Counted from the stretch's first letter, positions 8,251 to 16,411 are shown. The stretch is DNA of 32,102 nucleotides from Alphaproteobacteria bacterium (GCA_022822125.1 JAJECF010000071.1:1-32102), one strand, 5' to 3'. Notes: generated by a model from the letters alone, not told the origin. Program-made: numbers and translations.

Positions 8251-9045
8251 ATGGACTATGCCGATGGCAGGATGCTGGCCGAGAAGCAGGACGGCATCGG
8301 CTGGATGACCTTTAACAATCCGGCCCGGCGCAACGCCATGACCATGGAGATGTGGCAGGGCGCAGACGCTATCCTCGCGGATTTCGAGGCCGACCCGGAG
8401 GTGCGCGTGATCGTGCTGAAGGGCGCGGGCGACAAGGCCTTCGTTTCGGGGGCCGATATCTCGCAATTCGAGAAGAACCGCGCCGACGCTGCGGCTGCTG
8501 CGCGCTATGCGGAAGTAACCGATGCCGGACGCCAGCGGCTCGCAGGCGCGGAAAAGCCGGTGATTGCCATGATCCGCGGCTTCTGCATGGGCGGCGGCCT
8601 CGGCATCGCCATGACCTGCGATCTGCGCTTCGCTGCCGAGGGCTCCGAGTTCGGCATCCCCGCGGCCCGGCTCGGCATCGCCTATAATTTCGAGAATGTG
8701 CGGAGCCTCGTCGGGCTGGTCGGGCCGGCGCGCGCCAAGGACATCCTGTTCTCCGGCCGGCGGCTGCCGGCGGCGGAGGCCTATGCCATCGGGCTGATCG
8801 ACCGCGTTGTGCCGGCGGCGGAGCTGGAAGGGCATGTGCGGGACTACGCCGCCCGGCTCGCCGTCAATGCGCCGCTCTCGATCCGCGCCTCCAAGCTCAC
8901 CATCCGCGAGGTGATGGCTGACCGCCAGGAGCGCGAGGCCGGCCTCGTCGAGGCGCTGGCCAAAGTGTGCTTCGACAGCGCCGACTACCGCGAGGGCCGC
9001 ACAGCCTTCATGGAAAAACGCCGCCCGATGTTCACCGGCAGCTGA
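8251..9045 (+). CDS. Enoyl-CoA hydratase/isomerase-family (crotonase) protein
   Basis: A 264-residue crotonase. The CoA and oxyanion-hole segments are clear: FVSGADISQF (about 64-73) and GFCMGGGLGIAMTCD (about 110-124). The two catalytic glutamates of true enoyl-CoA hydratases are absent, with Gly118 and Ala138 (IPAARLG) in their places. It should bind an acyl-CoA, but may be an isomerase, decarboxylase, hydrolase or lyase rather than a hydratase. AAGGAG precedes the start. It is the last gene of the plus-strand run and converges on the OmpA-like gene. Confidence 0.9.
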   Translation: MDYADGRMLAEKQDGIGWMTFNNPARRNAMTMEMWQGADAILADFEADPEVRVIVLKGAGDKAFVSGADISQFEKNRADAAAAARYAEVTDAGRQRLAGAEKPVIAMIRGFCMGGGLGIAMTCDLRFAAEGSEFGIPAARLGIAYNFENVRSLVGLVGPARAKDILFSGRRLPAAEAYAIGLIDRVVPAAELEGHVRDYAARLAVNAPLSIRASKLTIREVMADRQEREAGLVEALAKVCFDSADYREGRTAFMEKRRPMFTGS

Positions 9046-9112
9046 TCGCGCGAGGCCGCCGGGATGGCGGTGAAGCGGCGCCGCTATCGGTTCGGATCGG
9101 CGACCGCCGCTA

Positions 9113-12100
9113 TCACTTCCGGGTCAGGGAGAACTCGATGCGGCGGTTGCGCCTGAACGCTTCCCTGGTGTCGGCCGGGTCCAGGGGGTGGAACTCGCCG
9201 AACCCGGTGGCGGCGAGCCGCGCGGCCGGAACGCCGGTCGTCTCCAGCAGCTCGACCACCGCAACCGCGCGCGCCACCGACAGCTCCCAATTGGACCTGT
9301 AGCGCGACCCGGCGCGAAGCTGCTGCCGGTCCGTGTGCCCGTCCACGCGCAGCACCCAGTCCAGATCTTCGGGAATGCGCGCCGCAACATCGGTCAGGGC
9401 CGTGCCGATCCGGCCCACGCGCTCCCTTCCCCGCCGGTCGAGGTCGGCGGAGCCGCTCGGGAACAGCACCTCCGCCGGCAGATAGAAGCGGTCGTCCTCT
9501 GTCTGCACCAGCTGCTGGCCGGCCAGCGCCTCGCGCAGTTGGCCGACGAATTCCGAGCGGAAGCGGCGCAGCTCGTCGATCTTGCGCACCAGCGCGCTGT
9601 TGAGCCGCGCGTCGAGGACCAGCGTTTCGGCGGCTTCGGCCTTCGCCTCCGAAGCCTCCAGCGCCGCATTGAGCCGCTTCACCTGCTCCTTGAGCGCCTT
9701 GACATTGTCCGTCAACCGGGCGATCCGCGCCTCCGCCTTCTCGGCTCGCGTCCTGAAATAGGCCAGCTGGTCTATCCGCTCGGCCTTCTCGGCTTCGAGC
9801 TTCTTCCGCGCCGCCTCGAGCGCCCGGCGTAGCGCTTCCAGACGCTCGATTTCCCCGATCTGGTCGTCGATCCGCCCGCGCAGCGCCGCCAGGCGGTCCG
9901 CGCCTTCTTTCTCGATAGCGTTGAGGTCCGCCAATTGGTCCCGAAGACGGGTGTTTTCGACCGCAAGCTGCATCACGCGGGTTTCCGCGACATCGAAGAG
10001 CGCTCTCGCCACGCTGTCGGCCGCCGCCGCGCCCCCTTCCGCGACGCCGCGCCGCAATTGCAGTTCTTCCCGCGCCTCGGCCAGGCGATTGCGCGCAAGC
10101 GTCAACTGCTCCCTGAGCCGCCCGGCCTCGGCGAGCGCCTCCTGCAGGCGGTTCTCGTTCAGGCGCCGCTCCGCCGCCCGGTCCCCGACCGCTTCGGCGA
10201 GCGCCTCGCGGAGCCTGACAGCCTCGGCGGCCTGCGCATCGCGCTCGGCTTCGGCGCTTTCGAGCAGCCGGGCGCGGGCGGCGGCTTCTGCCTGCGCTTC
10301 CGCCAACGCCGCCCGCAATGCTGCCAGTTGCTCATTCGCCGCCGCCTCCCGTTCGGCGGCGACCGACTCCAGGCGCGCGATTTCCTCCTGTCCCTCGACC
10401 CGGCCGGCTTCGGCGTCCTTCAGGCTTTCGTCGAGGGCGGCGGCCCGTGTTTGCGCCGCCGCCAGCTTCCGCTCCAGTGCGGCGGCACGGGATGCCGCCG
10501 CCTCGGTCTCATCCGCGAGCGCCTGCCTGAGCCGGGCGATTTCGTCCTCCCCGGCGGCGCGTCTAGTCTCCGTGTCGTCGAGCCGGGCCGAAAGGGACGC
10601 CGCGCCCCTGCGCTCCTCTTCCAATACCCGCTCCAGCGCGGCGATGTCGGAGCGCGCCGTCTCCGCTTCCGAGGCCCGGACAGCCTCCAGGCGAGCGATT
10701 TCGTCCCGGGCTCCCGCCAGCGCGCCCTCCAGCAACGCAATCCGCTCCTGCGCGGCCTTTGCGTCTCCGGCGCGCAACGCTTCCAGCCGGGAGACCTCAT
10801 CCCGGCCCGCCAGCCGCTGGCCCTCAATGTCCGCCAGCCGCGCCGCCAACCGCCCGATTTCGTCCTGCGCGCCCGCCAGCGCGCGCTCCAGCGCCGCAAT
10901 CCTCGCCCGCGCCGCGTCCGCCTCCCCGGCGCGGACCGTTCCCAGCCGCGCGATCTCCTCCCGTCCGGCGGCCGCTCCCGCTTCGGTCTCCGCAAGCCGC
11001 CCGGACAGGCGATCGATTTCCGCCTCCGCAGCCGCCAGCTGGCGCTCCAGCGCCGCGATGCCAGTCTGCGCCGTATCGGCCTCTTCCGCGCGCGCCGTTT
11101 CCAGCCGCGCGATCTCCTCCCGCCCGGCGGCCGCGCCCGCTTCGGCCTCCGCCAGCCGGGCGGTGAGGCGTCCGATTTCGATCTCCGCCGCCGCCAGCGC
11201 CTTTTCCAGCGCGGCAATGTCGGCCGCCGCCAGTTCGGTTTTTTCCGCCAGCGCCGTCTTGAGCCGAGCCGCCTCGTCATTCGCCTGGGCGAGCGCGCGG
11301 CGGGCCTCGCCCAGCGCCGCCTTGAGCCGCTCGGCCTCGGCGGCCTGCGCGCCGCCCTCCGTCCTGAGCGCGGCGAGTTCGTCCTCCAGCGCCGCCCGCG
11401 CCGCCATGAGGCCGTTTATCATGCGGTTGAGTTCCGCCAGCTTTTTCGCCTGCGCCGCTGTCTCGTCACGGCTCGCCAGAAGCGCTGCGTCGAGGCGAGC
11501 AATCTCCTCGGCGCGATCGGCCGACTCCGCCTGCGCCGCCTCGATGCGGGTCTTGAGGTCCGCCGCCTCCCGGTCGCGCGCGGCAAGCCGCTCCAGATTG
11601 GCGGCGAGCAGGCGGCGCGCTTCGGCGAGCGCCGCGTCGGCCTCGCTTTTCTGCTGCCGGGATTCGGAGAGCGCCGCCTCCAGCGCGTCCCGGCTGCGCT
11701 GGAGCGCGATCAGGTTGCGCTCCAGGCGCTCGATCTCGCTCGCCTGGATCTGCAGCCTGTCGCGGTCGGCGGCGGCGCTGTCCGTCAGGCGGGCGAAGTC
11801 TTCGCGCAGCAGCAGCACTGTTCCGGCCGCCTGCTCGGCCTCTGTCGTCAGTATCTCCAGACGGCCGGCATAGTCGTCGCGCGACTCGGTAACGATGCGC
11901 AGCTCAGCCGTCAGCGCCTCCAGGTCTTCGCGCAGATCGGCATTGGTCGTTTGCTCCAGCGCCAGCATCTCGGCAAGCTCCGCAAGCTCGCGGTTCAGCC
12001 GTGACAGCGCCTCGTCGCGCCCGGAAAGCGCCTCGTTCAGGAAAAATTGCGCCAGCACGAAGACCATGACCAGGAAGACGACGACCATCAACAGGCTCGC

Positions 12101-12166
12101 CAGCGCATCCACGAAGCCCGGCCAGGTGTTGATGTTCTGTCTGCGTCTGCCCGTCCTGCCCGCCAT
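9113..12166 (-). CDS. MotB/OmpA-like envelope protein with very long repetitive coiled coil
   Basis: A 1017-residue protein. A basic N-terminus (GRTGRRRQN) is followed by one membrane helix at about 17-42 beginning WPGFVDALASLLM; Asp20 sits where MotB-type stator proteins have their proton-carrying Asp. Then comes coiled coil from about 50 to 870, rich in Ala, Glu, Arg and Leu, and an OmpA-type peptidoglycan-binding domain at about 890-1017 (VDGHTD at 941-946, NWELSVARA, ATGFGE, RRNRRIEF). It would span the periplasm from inner membrane to cell wall. Relatives I know with this N-terminus have a much shorter rod; residues about 317-666 are built from a 53-residue repeat. It lies 30 bases after dapB. 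A MotA-like partner is not in the window. Confidence 0.88.
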   Translation of the reverse strand: MAGRTGRRRQNINTWPGFVDALASLLMVVVFLVMVFVLAQFFLNEALSGRDEALSRLNRELAELAEMLALEQTTNADLREDLEALTAELRIVTESRDDYAGRLEILTTEAEQAAGTVLLLREDFARLTDSAAADRDRLQIQASEIERLERNLIALQRSRDALEAALSESRQQKSEADAALAEARRLLAANLERLAARDREAADLKTRIEAAQAESADRAEEIARLDAALLASRDETAAQAKKLAELNRMINGLMAARAALEDELAALRTEGGAQAAEAERLKAALGEARRALAQANDEAARLKTALAEKTELAAADIAALEKALAAAEIEIGRLTARLAEAEAGAAAGREEIARLETARAEEADTAQTGIAALERQLAAAEAEIDRLSGRLAETEAGAAAGREEIARLGTVRAGEADAARARIAALERALAGAQDEIGRLAARLADIEGQRLAGRDEVSRLEALRAGDAKAAQERIALLEGALAGARDEIARLEAVRASEAETARSDIAALERVLEEERRGAASLSARLDDTETRRAAGEDEIARLRQALADETEAAASRAAALERKLAAAQTRAAALDESLKDAEAGRVEGQEEIARLESVAAEREAAANEQLAALRAALAEAQAEAAARARLLESAEAERDAQAAEAVRLREALAEAVGDRAAERRLNENRLQEALAEAGRLREQLTLARNRLAEAREELQLRRGVAEGGAAAADSVARALFDVAETRVMQLAVENTRLRDQLADLNAIEKEGADRLAALRGRIDDQIGEIERLEALRRALEAARKKLEAEKAERIDQLAYFRTRAEKAEARIARLTDNVKALKEQVKRLNAALEASEAKAEAAETLVLDARLNSALVRKIDELRRFRSEFVGQLREALAGQQLVQTEDDRFYLPAEVLFPSGSADLDRRGRERVGRIGTALTDVAARIPEDLDWVLRVDGHTDRQQLRAGSRYRSNWELSVARAVAVVELLETTGVPAARLAATGFGEFHPLDPADTREAFRRNRRIEFSLTRK
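10169..11218 (-). repeat. 159-bp (53-residue) tandem repeat within the OmpA-like gene
   Basis: Units start at residues 317, 370, 423, 476, 508, 561 and 614, each opening like IAALERALA. Spacing is exactly 53 residues except one 32-residue unit, which is 21 residues (three heptads) shorter. The first three units are closely similar (AEAGAAAGREEIARLE in two of them); later ones are diverged. This indicates growth by tandem duplication of DNA. Confidence 0.8.
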
Positions 12167-12196
12167 GTCGGCGCCGCCCGCCGCGGTCCTTCCGGT

Positions 12197-12973
12197 TCAG
12201 AGGCCCAGAATGTCGCGCATGGAGTAAAGGCCTGGCGGCCTGTCCGCCAGCCAGCGCGCAGCCCGGAGCGCGCCCCGCGCGAAGAGCGAACGGTCCATGC
12301 AGCGATGGGTGAATTCGAGCCGCTCGCCCTCGCTGACGAACATCACTGTGTGCTCGCCGACCACATTGCCGCCGCGCAGGGTGGCGAAGCCGATATCGCC
12401 CGCGCGGCGCGCGCCGGTATGGCCTTCGCGGCTCCATTGCGCGGCCTCGGCCAGATCGACGCCGCGCCCCGCCGCCGCCGCCCGCCCGAGACCGACCGCC
12501 GTGCCCGAGGGTGCATCGACCTTGTGCTTGTGGTGAATCTCGACGATTTCGATGTCGTATTCCTCGCCGAGCAGGCCCGCCATCCGCTCTACGGTTGCGA
12601 ACAGCGCGTTCACCGTCACGCTCATATTGGGCGCATAGACGATGGGCAGACTTTCCGCTGCCCGGGCGAGCGCCGCCTCCTGCCCGGCGTCGAGGCCGGT
12701 CGTGCCGATGACATGGCGCGCACCGGCGGCAGCCGCCATGGCGGCGTGCTCGACGGTCGGGCCGGGCAGGGTGAATTCGATCGCCGCATCGACCGCCTCG
12801 AACACCGCCGCCGCGTCGTCCCCTATGGCGACGCCGCCGCCCAGTTCCCGCCCGACCGCCGGGTGCCCCGGCGCTTCGCAGGCCGCGGCGAGTTCCAGGT
12901 CGTCCGCCGCCTGCACCAGCTCCGCCAACAGCCCGCCCATGCGGCCGCCGGCCCCGATGACGCCAATCCGCAT
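12197..12973 (-). CDS. dapB: 4-hydroxy-tetrahydrodipicolinate reductase
   Basis: DapB reduces 4-hydroxy-tetrahydrodipicolinate with NAD(P)H in lysine and diaminopimelate synthesis, in the cytoplasm. The 258-residue protein has the dinucleotide motif GVIGAGGRMG at the N-terminus and the catalytic EIHHKHKVDAPSGTA segment, with His147, His148 and Lys151. The ATG at 12973-12971 follows GGAGG and gives the family's usual length; an earlier in-frame start would add 12 unsupported residues. It is divergent from mipZ and upstream of the OmpA-like gene, so cell-wall precursor synthesis and wall attachment may share a transcript. Confidence 0.95.
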   Translation of the reverse strand: MRIGVIGAGGRMGGLLAELVQAADDLELAAACEAPGHPAVGRELGGGVAIGDDAAAVFEAVDAAIEFTLPGPTVEHAAMAAAAGARHVIGTTGLDAGQEAALARAAESLPIVYAPNMSVTVNALFATVERMAGLLGEEYDIEIVEIHHKHKVDAPSGTAVGLGRAAAAGRGVDLAEAAQWSREGHTGARRAGDIGFATLRGGNVVGEHTVMFVSEGERLEFTHRCMDRSLFARGALRAARWLADRPPGLYSMRDILGL

Positions 12974-13029
12974 TTCCGTCCTCCGGCTTTTGCAGCTATA
13001 GGGCTGCATGTAGCATGAAACGGCCTGTA

Positions 13030-13797
13030 ATGACCGAAACTCGAATCTATGTCCTCGGCAATGAGAAGGGCGGCACCGGCAAGTCCACCGTGGCGTTCAA
13101 TCTCGTCGTCGGCCTGTTGCGCGCCGGGCGGTCCGTCGGTTGCATCGATCTCGACCCCCGCCAGGCGACGCTTGCGCGCCAGGTCGAAAACCGCCGCGCC
13201 TTCGCCGCGCGCACCGGAGTCCCGCTGCCGGAGCCGGAGGTGGAAACCGCGGACGGGCCGGAGGCCCTGGAAGACGCGCTCGGCACGTTTGCGGCCCGCC
13301 ACGACGCCGTGGTGGTCGATACGCCCGGCCGGACCGATCCGGCGGCCCAGCGCGCGCATTCCCATGCCGATGTGCTCATCACGCCGTTGAACGACAGCCA
13401 TGTCGATCTCGACCTGATCGGGCGGCTCGATGCCGGCGGCCGCTCCTCGGCGCGTCCGGGCGTCTATGCGGAGATGGTCTGGAAGCAGCGCATGGTGCGC
13501 GCCGGCTCCGGGCGCCGGGCGCTCGACTGGATCGTGATGCTGAACCGCGTGCGCCAGGTCGAGTCCCACAATACGCGCGAGGTCCGCAGCCTCTTGCGCA
13601 ATCTCGCAAAGCGCTTCGCCTTCGAGATCGCGCCCGGCTTCGGCGAACGCACGATCTTCCGCGAGATGTTCCCGGATGGGCTCGGGCTGATGGACCTGCG
13701 CCAGCCGGGCATCGACCGGACGCTCTCCATGAGCCAGGTCGCAGGCCGCAACGAAGTGCGCCGGCTGCTCGACATGCTGGGCGTGCCGCCGGTCTAG
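13030..13797 (+). CDS. mipZ: Division-plane positioning ATPase MipZ
   Basis: A 255-residue ParA/MinD-type ATPase closest to Caulobacter MipZ, which forms gradients from the ParB-bound poles and inhibits FtsZ assembly away from midcell. The deviant Walker A NEKGGTGKST spans residues 11-20 (signature Lys13, P-loop Lys18). IDLDPRQ (39-45) and VVVDTPG (94-100) are the switch and Walker B segments. MipZ-specific stretches include ITPLNDSHVD, DWIVMLNRVR and a C-terminal RNEVRRLLDML. The start at 13030 is chosen because MTETRIYVLGNEKG aligns with MipZ; an ATG at 13015 would add five residues. Neither start has a strong Shine-Dalgarno. Confidence 0.93.
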   Translation: MTETRIYVLGNEKGGTGKSTVAFNLVVGLLRAGRSVGCIDLDPRQATLARQVENRRAFAARTGVPLPEPEVETADGPEALEDALGTFAARHDAVVVDTPGRTDPAAQRAHSHADVLITPLNDSHVDLDLIGRLDAGGRSSARPGVYAEMVWKQRMVRAGSGRRALDWIVMLNRVRQVESHNTREVRSLLRNLAKRFAFEIAPGFGERTIFREMFPDGLGLMDLRQPGIDRTLSMSQVAGRNEVRRLLDMLGVPPV

Positions 13798-13813
13798 CGG
13801 GACCCTGCCAGCC

Positions 13814-13900
13814 ATGCCCGAATCCTCCCTCCTTTCCGATCTGGCGCCCTGGATCGCGCTTGTCTTCATTGTCGCAGGGGGCCTCTGACTGCGCTCCTAT
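13814..13900 (+). pseudogene. Membrane-anchor leader in frame with the downstream coiled-coil gene, broken by TGA
   Basis: From ATG 13814 the frame reads 24 codons, including the hydrophobic helix LAPWIALVFIVAGGL, then TGA at 13886-13888, then LRSYM running without a break into the coiled-coil gene. A single-pass anchor followed by basic RSYMRRS and a coiled coil is a common design for small cytoplasm-facing membrane proteins. The TGA therefore looks like a TGG (Trp) to TGA change, a sequencing error or a readthrough site. No GU-loop hairpin of SECIS type is visible after it. Confidence 0.55.
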
Positions 13901-14221
13901 ATGCGCCGCTCCATGAACCGGATCGGCGAGGGCATCGACCGGATCGGCGAAAGCGTCGATCGGATGGGCGAAAGCGTGGAGCGCCTCGGCGAAAGCATCG
14001 ACCGCATGGGTGAGAGCGTGGATCGGATGGCGCAGAGCCTCGACCGCATGGAGGACAAGCTCGACCGCAACATCGAACGCATCGAGAGCCGCATGGACCG
14101 GATGGAGGAGCGGCAGGACCGGATGCTGAACCGGCTCGAACGTGCGCAGGACGGCGGCGCGCTGGAGGACGGGGCGGAGAAGGACAAACGGCTGCCGCGG
14201 CGGGAGGACGACCCGGAATAG
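13901..14221 (+). CDS. Small heptad-repeat coiled-coil protein (anchor separated by a TGA)
   Basis: The open part encodes 106 residues. About seven near-perfect heptads of the form IGESVDR or MGESVDR are followed by DRMEDKLDRNIERIESRMDRMEERQDRM and an acidic, charged tail, a continuous parallel coiled coil. ATG 13901 has no convincing ribosome binding site; the natural start is more likely ATG 13814, 17 bases after mipZ, which would add a membrane helix but crosses an in-frame TGA. The gene ends four bases before the convergent MBL gene. Function is unknown. Confidence 0.6.
   Translation: MRRSMNRIGEGIDRIGESVDRMGESVERLGESIDRMGESVDRMAQSLDRMEDKLDRNIERIESRMDRMEERQDRMLNRLERAQDGGALEDGAEKDKRLPRREDDPE
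13922..14068 (+). repeat. 21-bp degenerate tandem repeat (seven units)
   Basis: Seven consecutive 21-base units, each encoding one heptad such as IGESVDR, MGESVER or LGESIDR, with mostly third-base differences. The array forms the first half of the coiled coil. Confidence 0.75.
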
Positions 14222-14225
14222 CGCC

Positions 14226-15104
14226 TCAGCCGCGGTGCCAGGCCTCGCGGTCGAAGGCGACATGGTCGCCGAAGAAATGGACGGCGCGGTCGAGGGCGCG
14301 AATGTCCGCTGCGGAGTAGGTCCGGCTCGGACCGTCCAGCTTTTCCGCGCGGGCGCGTCCGTCCACCCAGGCGTCGGCCGGTTGCAGCGTGCTCTGCCGC
14401 TGCACCACATCCCAGATATAGTAATGGTGCGGGATGACGACATGGGGCCGGAGCGTCTCGATGATATGCTCCACCATGGCGAAGCCCATCACATGCTGCG
14501 AACCGTCCACGGGCAGCAGCACTATGTCGATGCGCCCGAGCGCATCCCAGACCTCCGGCGGCGGGTTGTGGCGGTTGTCGCCCCAGTGGAGGATGCGCAG
14601 CCCGCCGGTCTCGACCGTGATGAGGCAGTTGTCCCATGAGCGCGGGTTGTCGGGAGGCTCGATGTTCGCGCCGCCGAAGGCCGCGTGGATCTTCTTGAAA
14701 TCGTAGAGCGCCGCGCTCGAATCGGTCGCGTGTTTGTCCGCAATGCCTCGTATCGTGACGTCGGCGAATTCGTAGCGGCCGATGGGCCTGTCGAGCAGCA
14801 CATGCGCATCCAGCCGGTGCAGCGCATCGTGGTCGAAATGCGCATGCGTGGACACGCCGATATCCACCGCCGTCACCGGGAAGTCGCGGAAATACCAGTC
14901 CCAGCGGCGCGAGGGGTGGTTGCGCCAGGGATCGACCATGACGCTCACCCCTTTCGGCGAGGTGATGCGGAAGGCCGAGCTGCCGAAATAGGCAATCTCG
15001 ACCGGCCCCTCGCGCGCAGGTGTGCGGTCGGCCTGCAACGCGATCATCCGGTTGTGGTTGCTCGTCATCTGCCAGGCGGTGAGGCCTGTGTCGAGTTCGG
15101 TCAT
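14226..15104 (-). CDS. MBL-fold metallo-hydrolase
   Basis: A 292-residue metallo-beta-lactamase-fold hydrolase. The metal motif THAHFDHD is at 86-93 and further ligands are likely in HWGDNRHN and PHHYY. The shape (SSAFRITSPKGVSVMVDPW early, a late GSQHVMGF) resembles UlaG-like or L-ascorbate-6-phosphate-lactonase-like members rather than antibiotic beta-lactamases. It follows the gentisate-dioxygenase-like gene by 14 bases in the same direction, with AAGGGGCGG before the ATG, so a shared role in degrading a ring or lactone is plausible. The substrate is unknown. Confidence 0.88.
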   Translation of the reverse strand: MTELDTGLTAWQMTSNHNRMIALQADRTPAREGPVEIAYFGSSAFRITSPKGVSVMVDPWRNHPSRRWDWYFRDFPVTAVDIGVSTHAHFDHDALHRLDAHVLLDRPIGRYEFADVTIRGIADKHATDSSAALYDFKKIHAAFGGANIEPPDNPRSWDNCLITVETGGLRILHWGDNRHNPPPEVWDALGRIDIVLLPVDGSQHVMGFAMVEHIIETLRPHVVIPHHYYIWDVVQRQSTLQPADAWVDGRARAEKLDGPSRTYSAADIRALDRAVHFFGDHVAFDREAWHRG

Positions 15105-15118
15105 TGTCCGCCCCTTGC

Positions 15119-16144
15119 TCAGGCGTTGCCGCGGTCCTCGCGCCAGAGGCCGAGTTTCTCCTGCGCCGCGCGGTCGGAGAAGCTGAACAGCACGGCGTCG
15201 GTCTGCGCGCTGTGCCGGACCGTATGCCAGCTCGGCGCGACGAAGATGTCGCGCGGCCCCCAGGAGAAGACCGTCCCCTCGCCGATGCGCGTCTCGCCGT
15301 GTCCCTCGACAACGGCGAACACAGCCGCGTCCGTTGCGCGGCAGCTTGCAGTCTCGAAGCCTGCCGGCAGCAATTGCAGATGCGCGGCGATGGTGGGCAT
15401 GGCGTAGCCGCCGTCCACCGGGTTGGCGTAGCGCAGCTTCAGCCCGTGGCAGGGGTCCCAGGCCTCGCGCCGGCGCATCGCCTCCAGCGCCTCGCGCGAG
15501 CGGACGTAGGGATAGCTGAACACCGGCGAGGCCAGCGAGCCCGGCTCGTGGTCCACCGGCAGCAGCCCCTGGCCGTAGCGGGCGAGGCTGTCGCCCTCGG
15601 GGCGCGAGAGCGGCTGGCGGTCGTCGCCGAGCCGCTCCGCGAAGGAGGCGTCGAAGAGCTGCGTCATCGGAATGTCGAGACCGTCGAGCCAGATCATCGG
15701 CCGGTCGGAGTCGTTGCCGTGGTCGTGCCAGGTCCAGTGCGGGGTGATGACGAAATCGCCCTCCGCCATGGTGGTGCGCTCGCCCTCGACCGCCGTGTAG
15801 GCGCCCTCGCCCTCCACCACGAAACGCAGCGCCGACTGGCTGTGGCGGTGGGCGGGCGCGATCTCGCCCGGCAGCACCAATTGCAGCCCGGCATAGAGCG
15901 AGGTGGTGATGCGCGAGCTGCCCCGGAGGCCCGGATTCTCCAGTACCAGCACGCGCCGCTCGGCCTCCGCCGCGCTGATGACGCCGCCGGACGCCATCAC
16001 ATGCCCGCGCACCTCGTCCCAGCGCCAGAGCGCCGGGCGGCAGGCGCTCGCCGGCTCCGGCGTGACCAGACCCGCCATGACCTCCCAGAGCGGCGCGAGG
16101 TTATGCGCCCCGATCTCCTCGTAGAACGCCGCCCTGTCCGTCAT
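15119..16144 (-). CDS. Bicupin dioxygenase related to gentisate 1,2-dioxygenase
   Basis: A 341-residue double-cupin protein of gentisate 1,2-dioxygenase type, an Fe(II) enzyme that opens the ring of gentisate (or 1-hydroxy-2-naphthoate or salicylate in relatives). The N-terminal cupin has the iron-site segment AHRHSQSALRFVVEGEG (His99 and His101) and HWTWHDHG with His140. The C-terminal cupin has FAVVEGHGETRIG and APSWHTVRHS. Length and domain order fit the family. It is the promoter-proximal gene of a two-gene unit with the MBL hydrolase. The substrate is inferred only from family. Confidence 0.88.
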   Translation of the reverse strand: MTDRAAFYEEIGAHNLAPLWEVMAGLVTPEPASACRPALWRWDEVRGHVMASGGVISAAEAERRVLVLENPGLRGSSRITTSLYAGLQLVLPGEIAPAHRHSQSALRFVVEGEGAYTAVEGERTTMAEGDFVITPHWTWHDHGNDSDRPMIWLDGLDIPMTQLFDASFAERLGDDRQPLSRPEGDSLARYGQGLLPVDHEPGSLASPVFSYPYVRSREALEAMRRREAWDPCHGLKLRYANPVDGGYAMPTIAAHLQLLPAGFETASCRATDAAVFAVVEGHGETRIGEGTVFSWGPRDIFVAPSWHTVRHSAQTDAVLFSFSDRAAQEKLGLWREDRGNA

Positions 16145-16205
16145 CGCCGCCTCCGCCGCAATTGCTCCGACACCATAGCTTGCCCGCAGCGGAATCCGAA
16201 GAAGA

Positions 16206-16223
16206 CGGCGTTCTCGGACGCCG
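16206..16223 (-). terminator. Small GC-rich hairpin, possible weak terminator
   Basis: A perfect 6-bp stem (CGGCGT/ACGCCG) with a six-base loop. Read on the minus strand it is followed by TCTTCTTC, a weak T-rich tract. It would end transcription of the 54-residue reading frame at 16247-16411 before the cupin gene. Function unproven. Confidence 0.25.
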
Positions 16224-16246
16224 GCGGGAATGGCGTTTTCCTGCGC

Positions 16247-16411
16247 TCATGACGGATAGTTCCCTATCGCGCGCTCCAGATGCGCCTCGATATCCATCCG
16301 CTCATGGAATATCTCTACGACTTCGAGCGTCTCCGGCGTCTCGCGCAGGACCGGGTCGTGCGATCCTTCGCGATGGAAGAAGAGTCCCGAGGCGTCCCAC
16401 ACGCCTCGCAT
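16247..16411 (-). CDS. Possible small protein, 54 residues, unknown
   Basis: A short reading frame in the 414-base gap between the cupin gene and amt. It begins MRGVWDASGLFFHREGSHDP and ends IEAHLERAIGNYPS. Composition is balanced (ordinary hydrophobics and acidic residues, few of the long Arg/Ala/Pro runs seen in shadow frames here), and GAGCGG lies just before the ATG. No family is recognised. It could be the 3' remnant of a longer gene. Confidence is low. Confidence 0.3.
   Translation of the reverse strand: MRGVWDASGLFFHREGSHDPVLRETPETLEVVEIFHERMDIEAHLERAIGNYPS

Noticed and set aside
9074..9085. AGCGGCGCCGCT palindrome as a terminator between convergent genes
   Set aside because: The perfect 12-mer has no loop and no T-tract on either strand; such GC palindromes arise easily at this base composition.
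9921..12004. Long plus-strand Ser/Arg/Ala-rich and Gln/Arg-rich frames opposite the OmpA-like gene
   Set aside because: They are reverse readings of the repetitive Ala-Glu-Arg coiled coil and have no domain or start signal of their own.
13886..13888. TGA as a second selenocysteine codon in the coiled-coil gene
   Set aside because: The downstream sequence forms only a GCGC/GCGC stem with loop TCCTATAT and no GU; the position is inside a membrane-helix boundary where Trp is natural and a redox residue is not.
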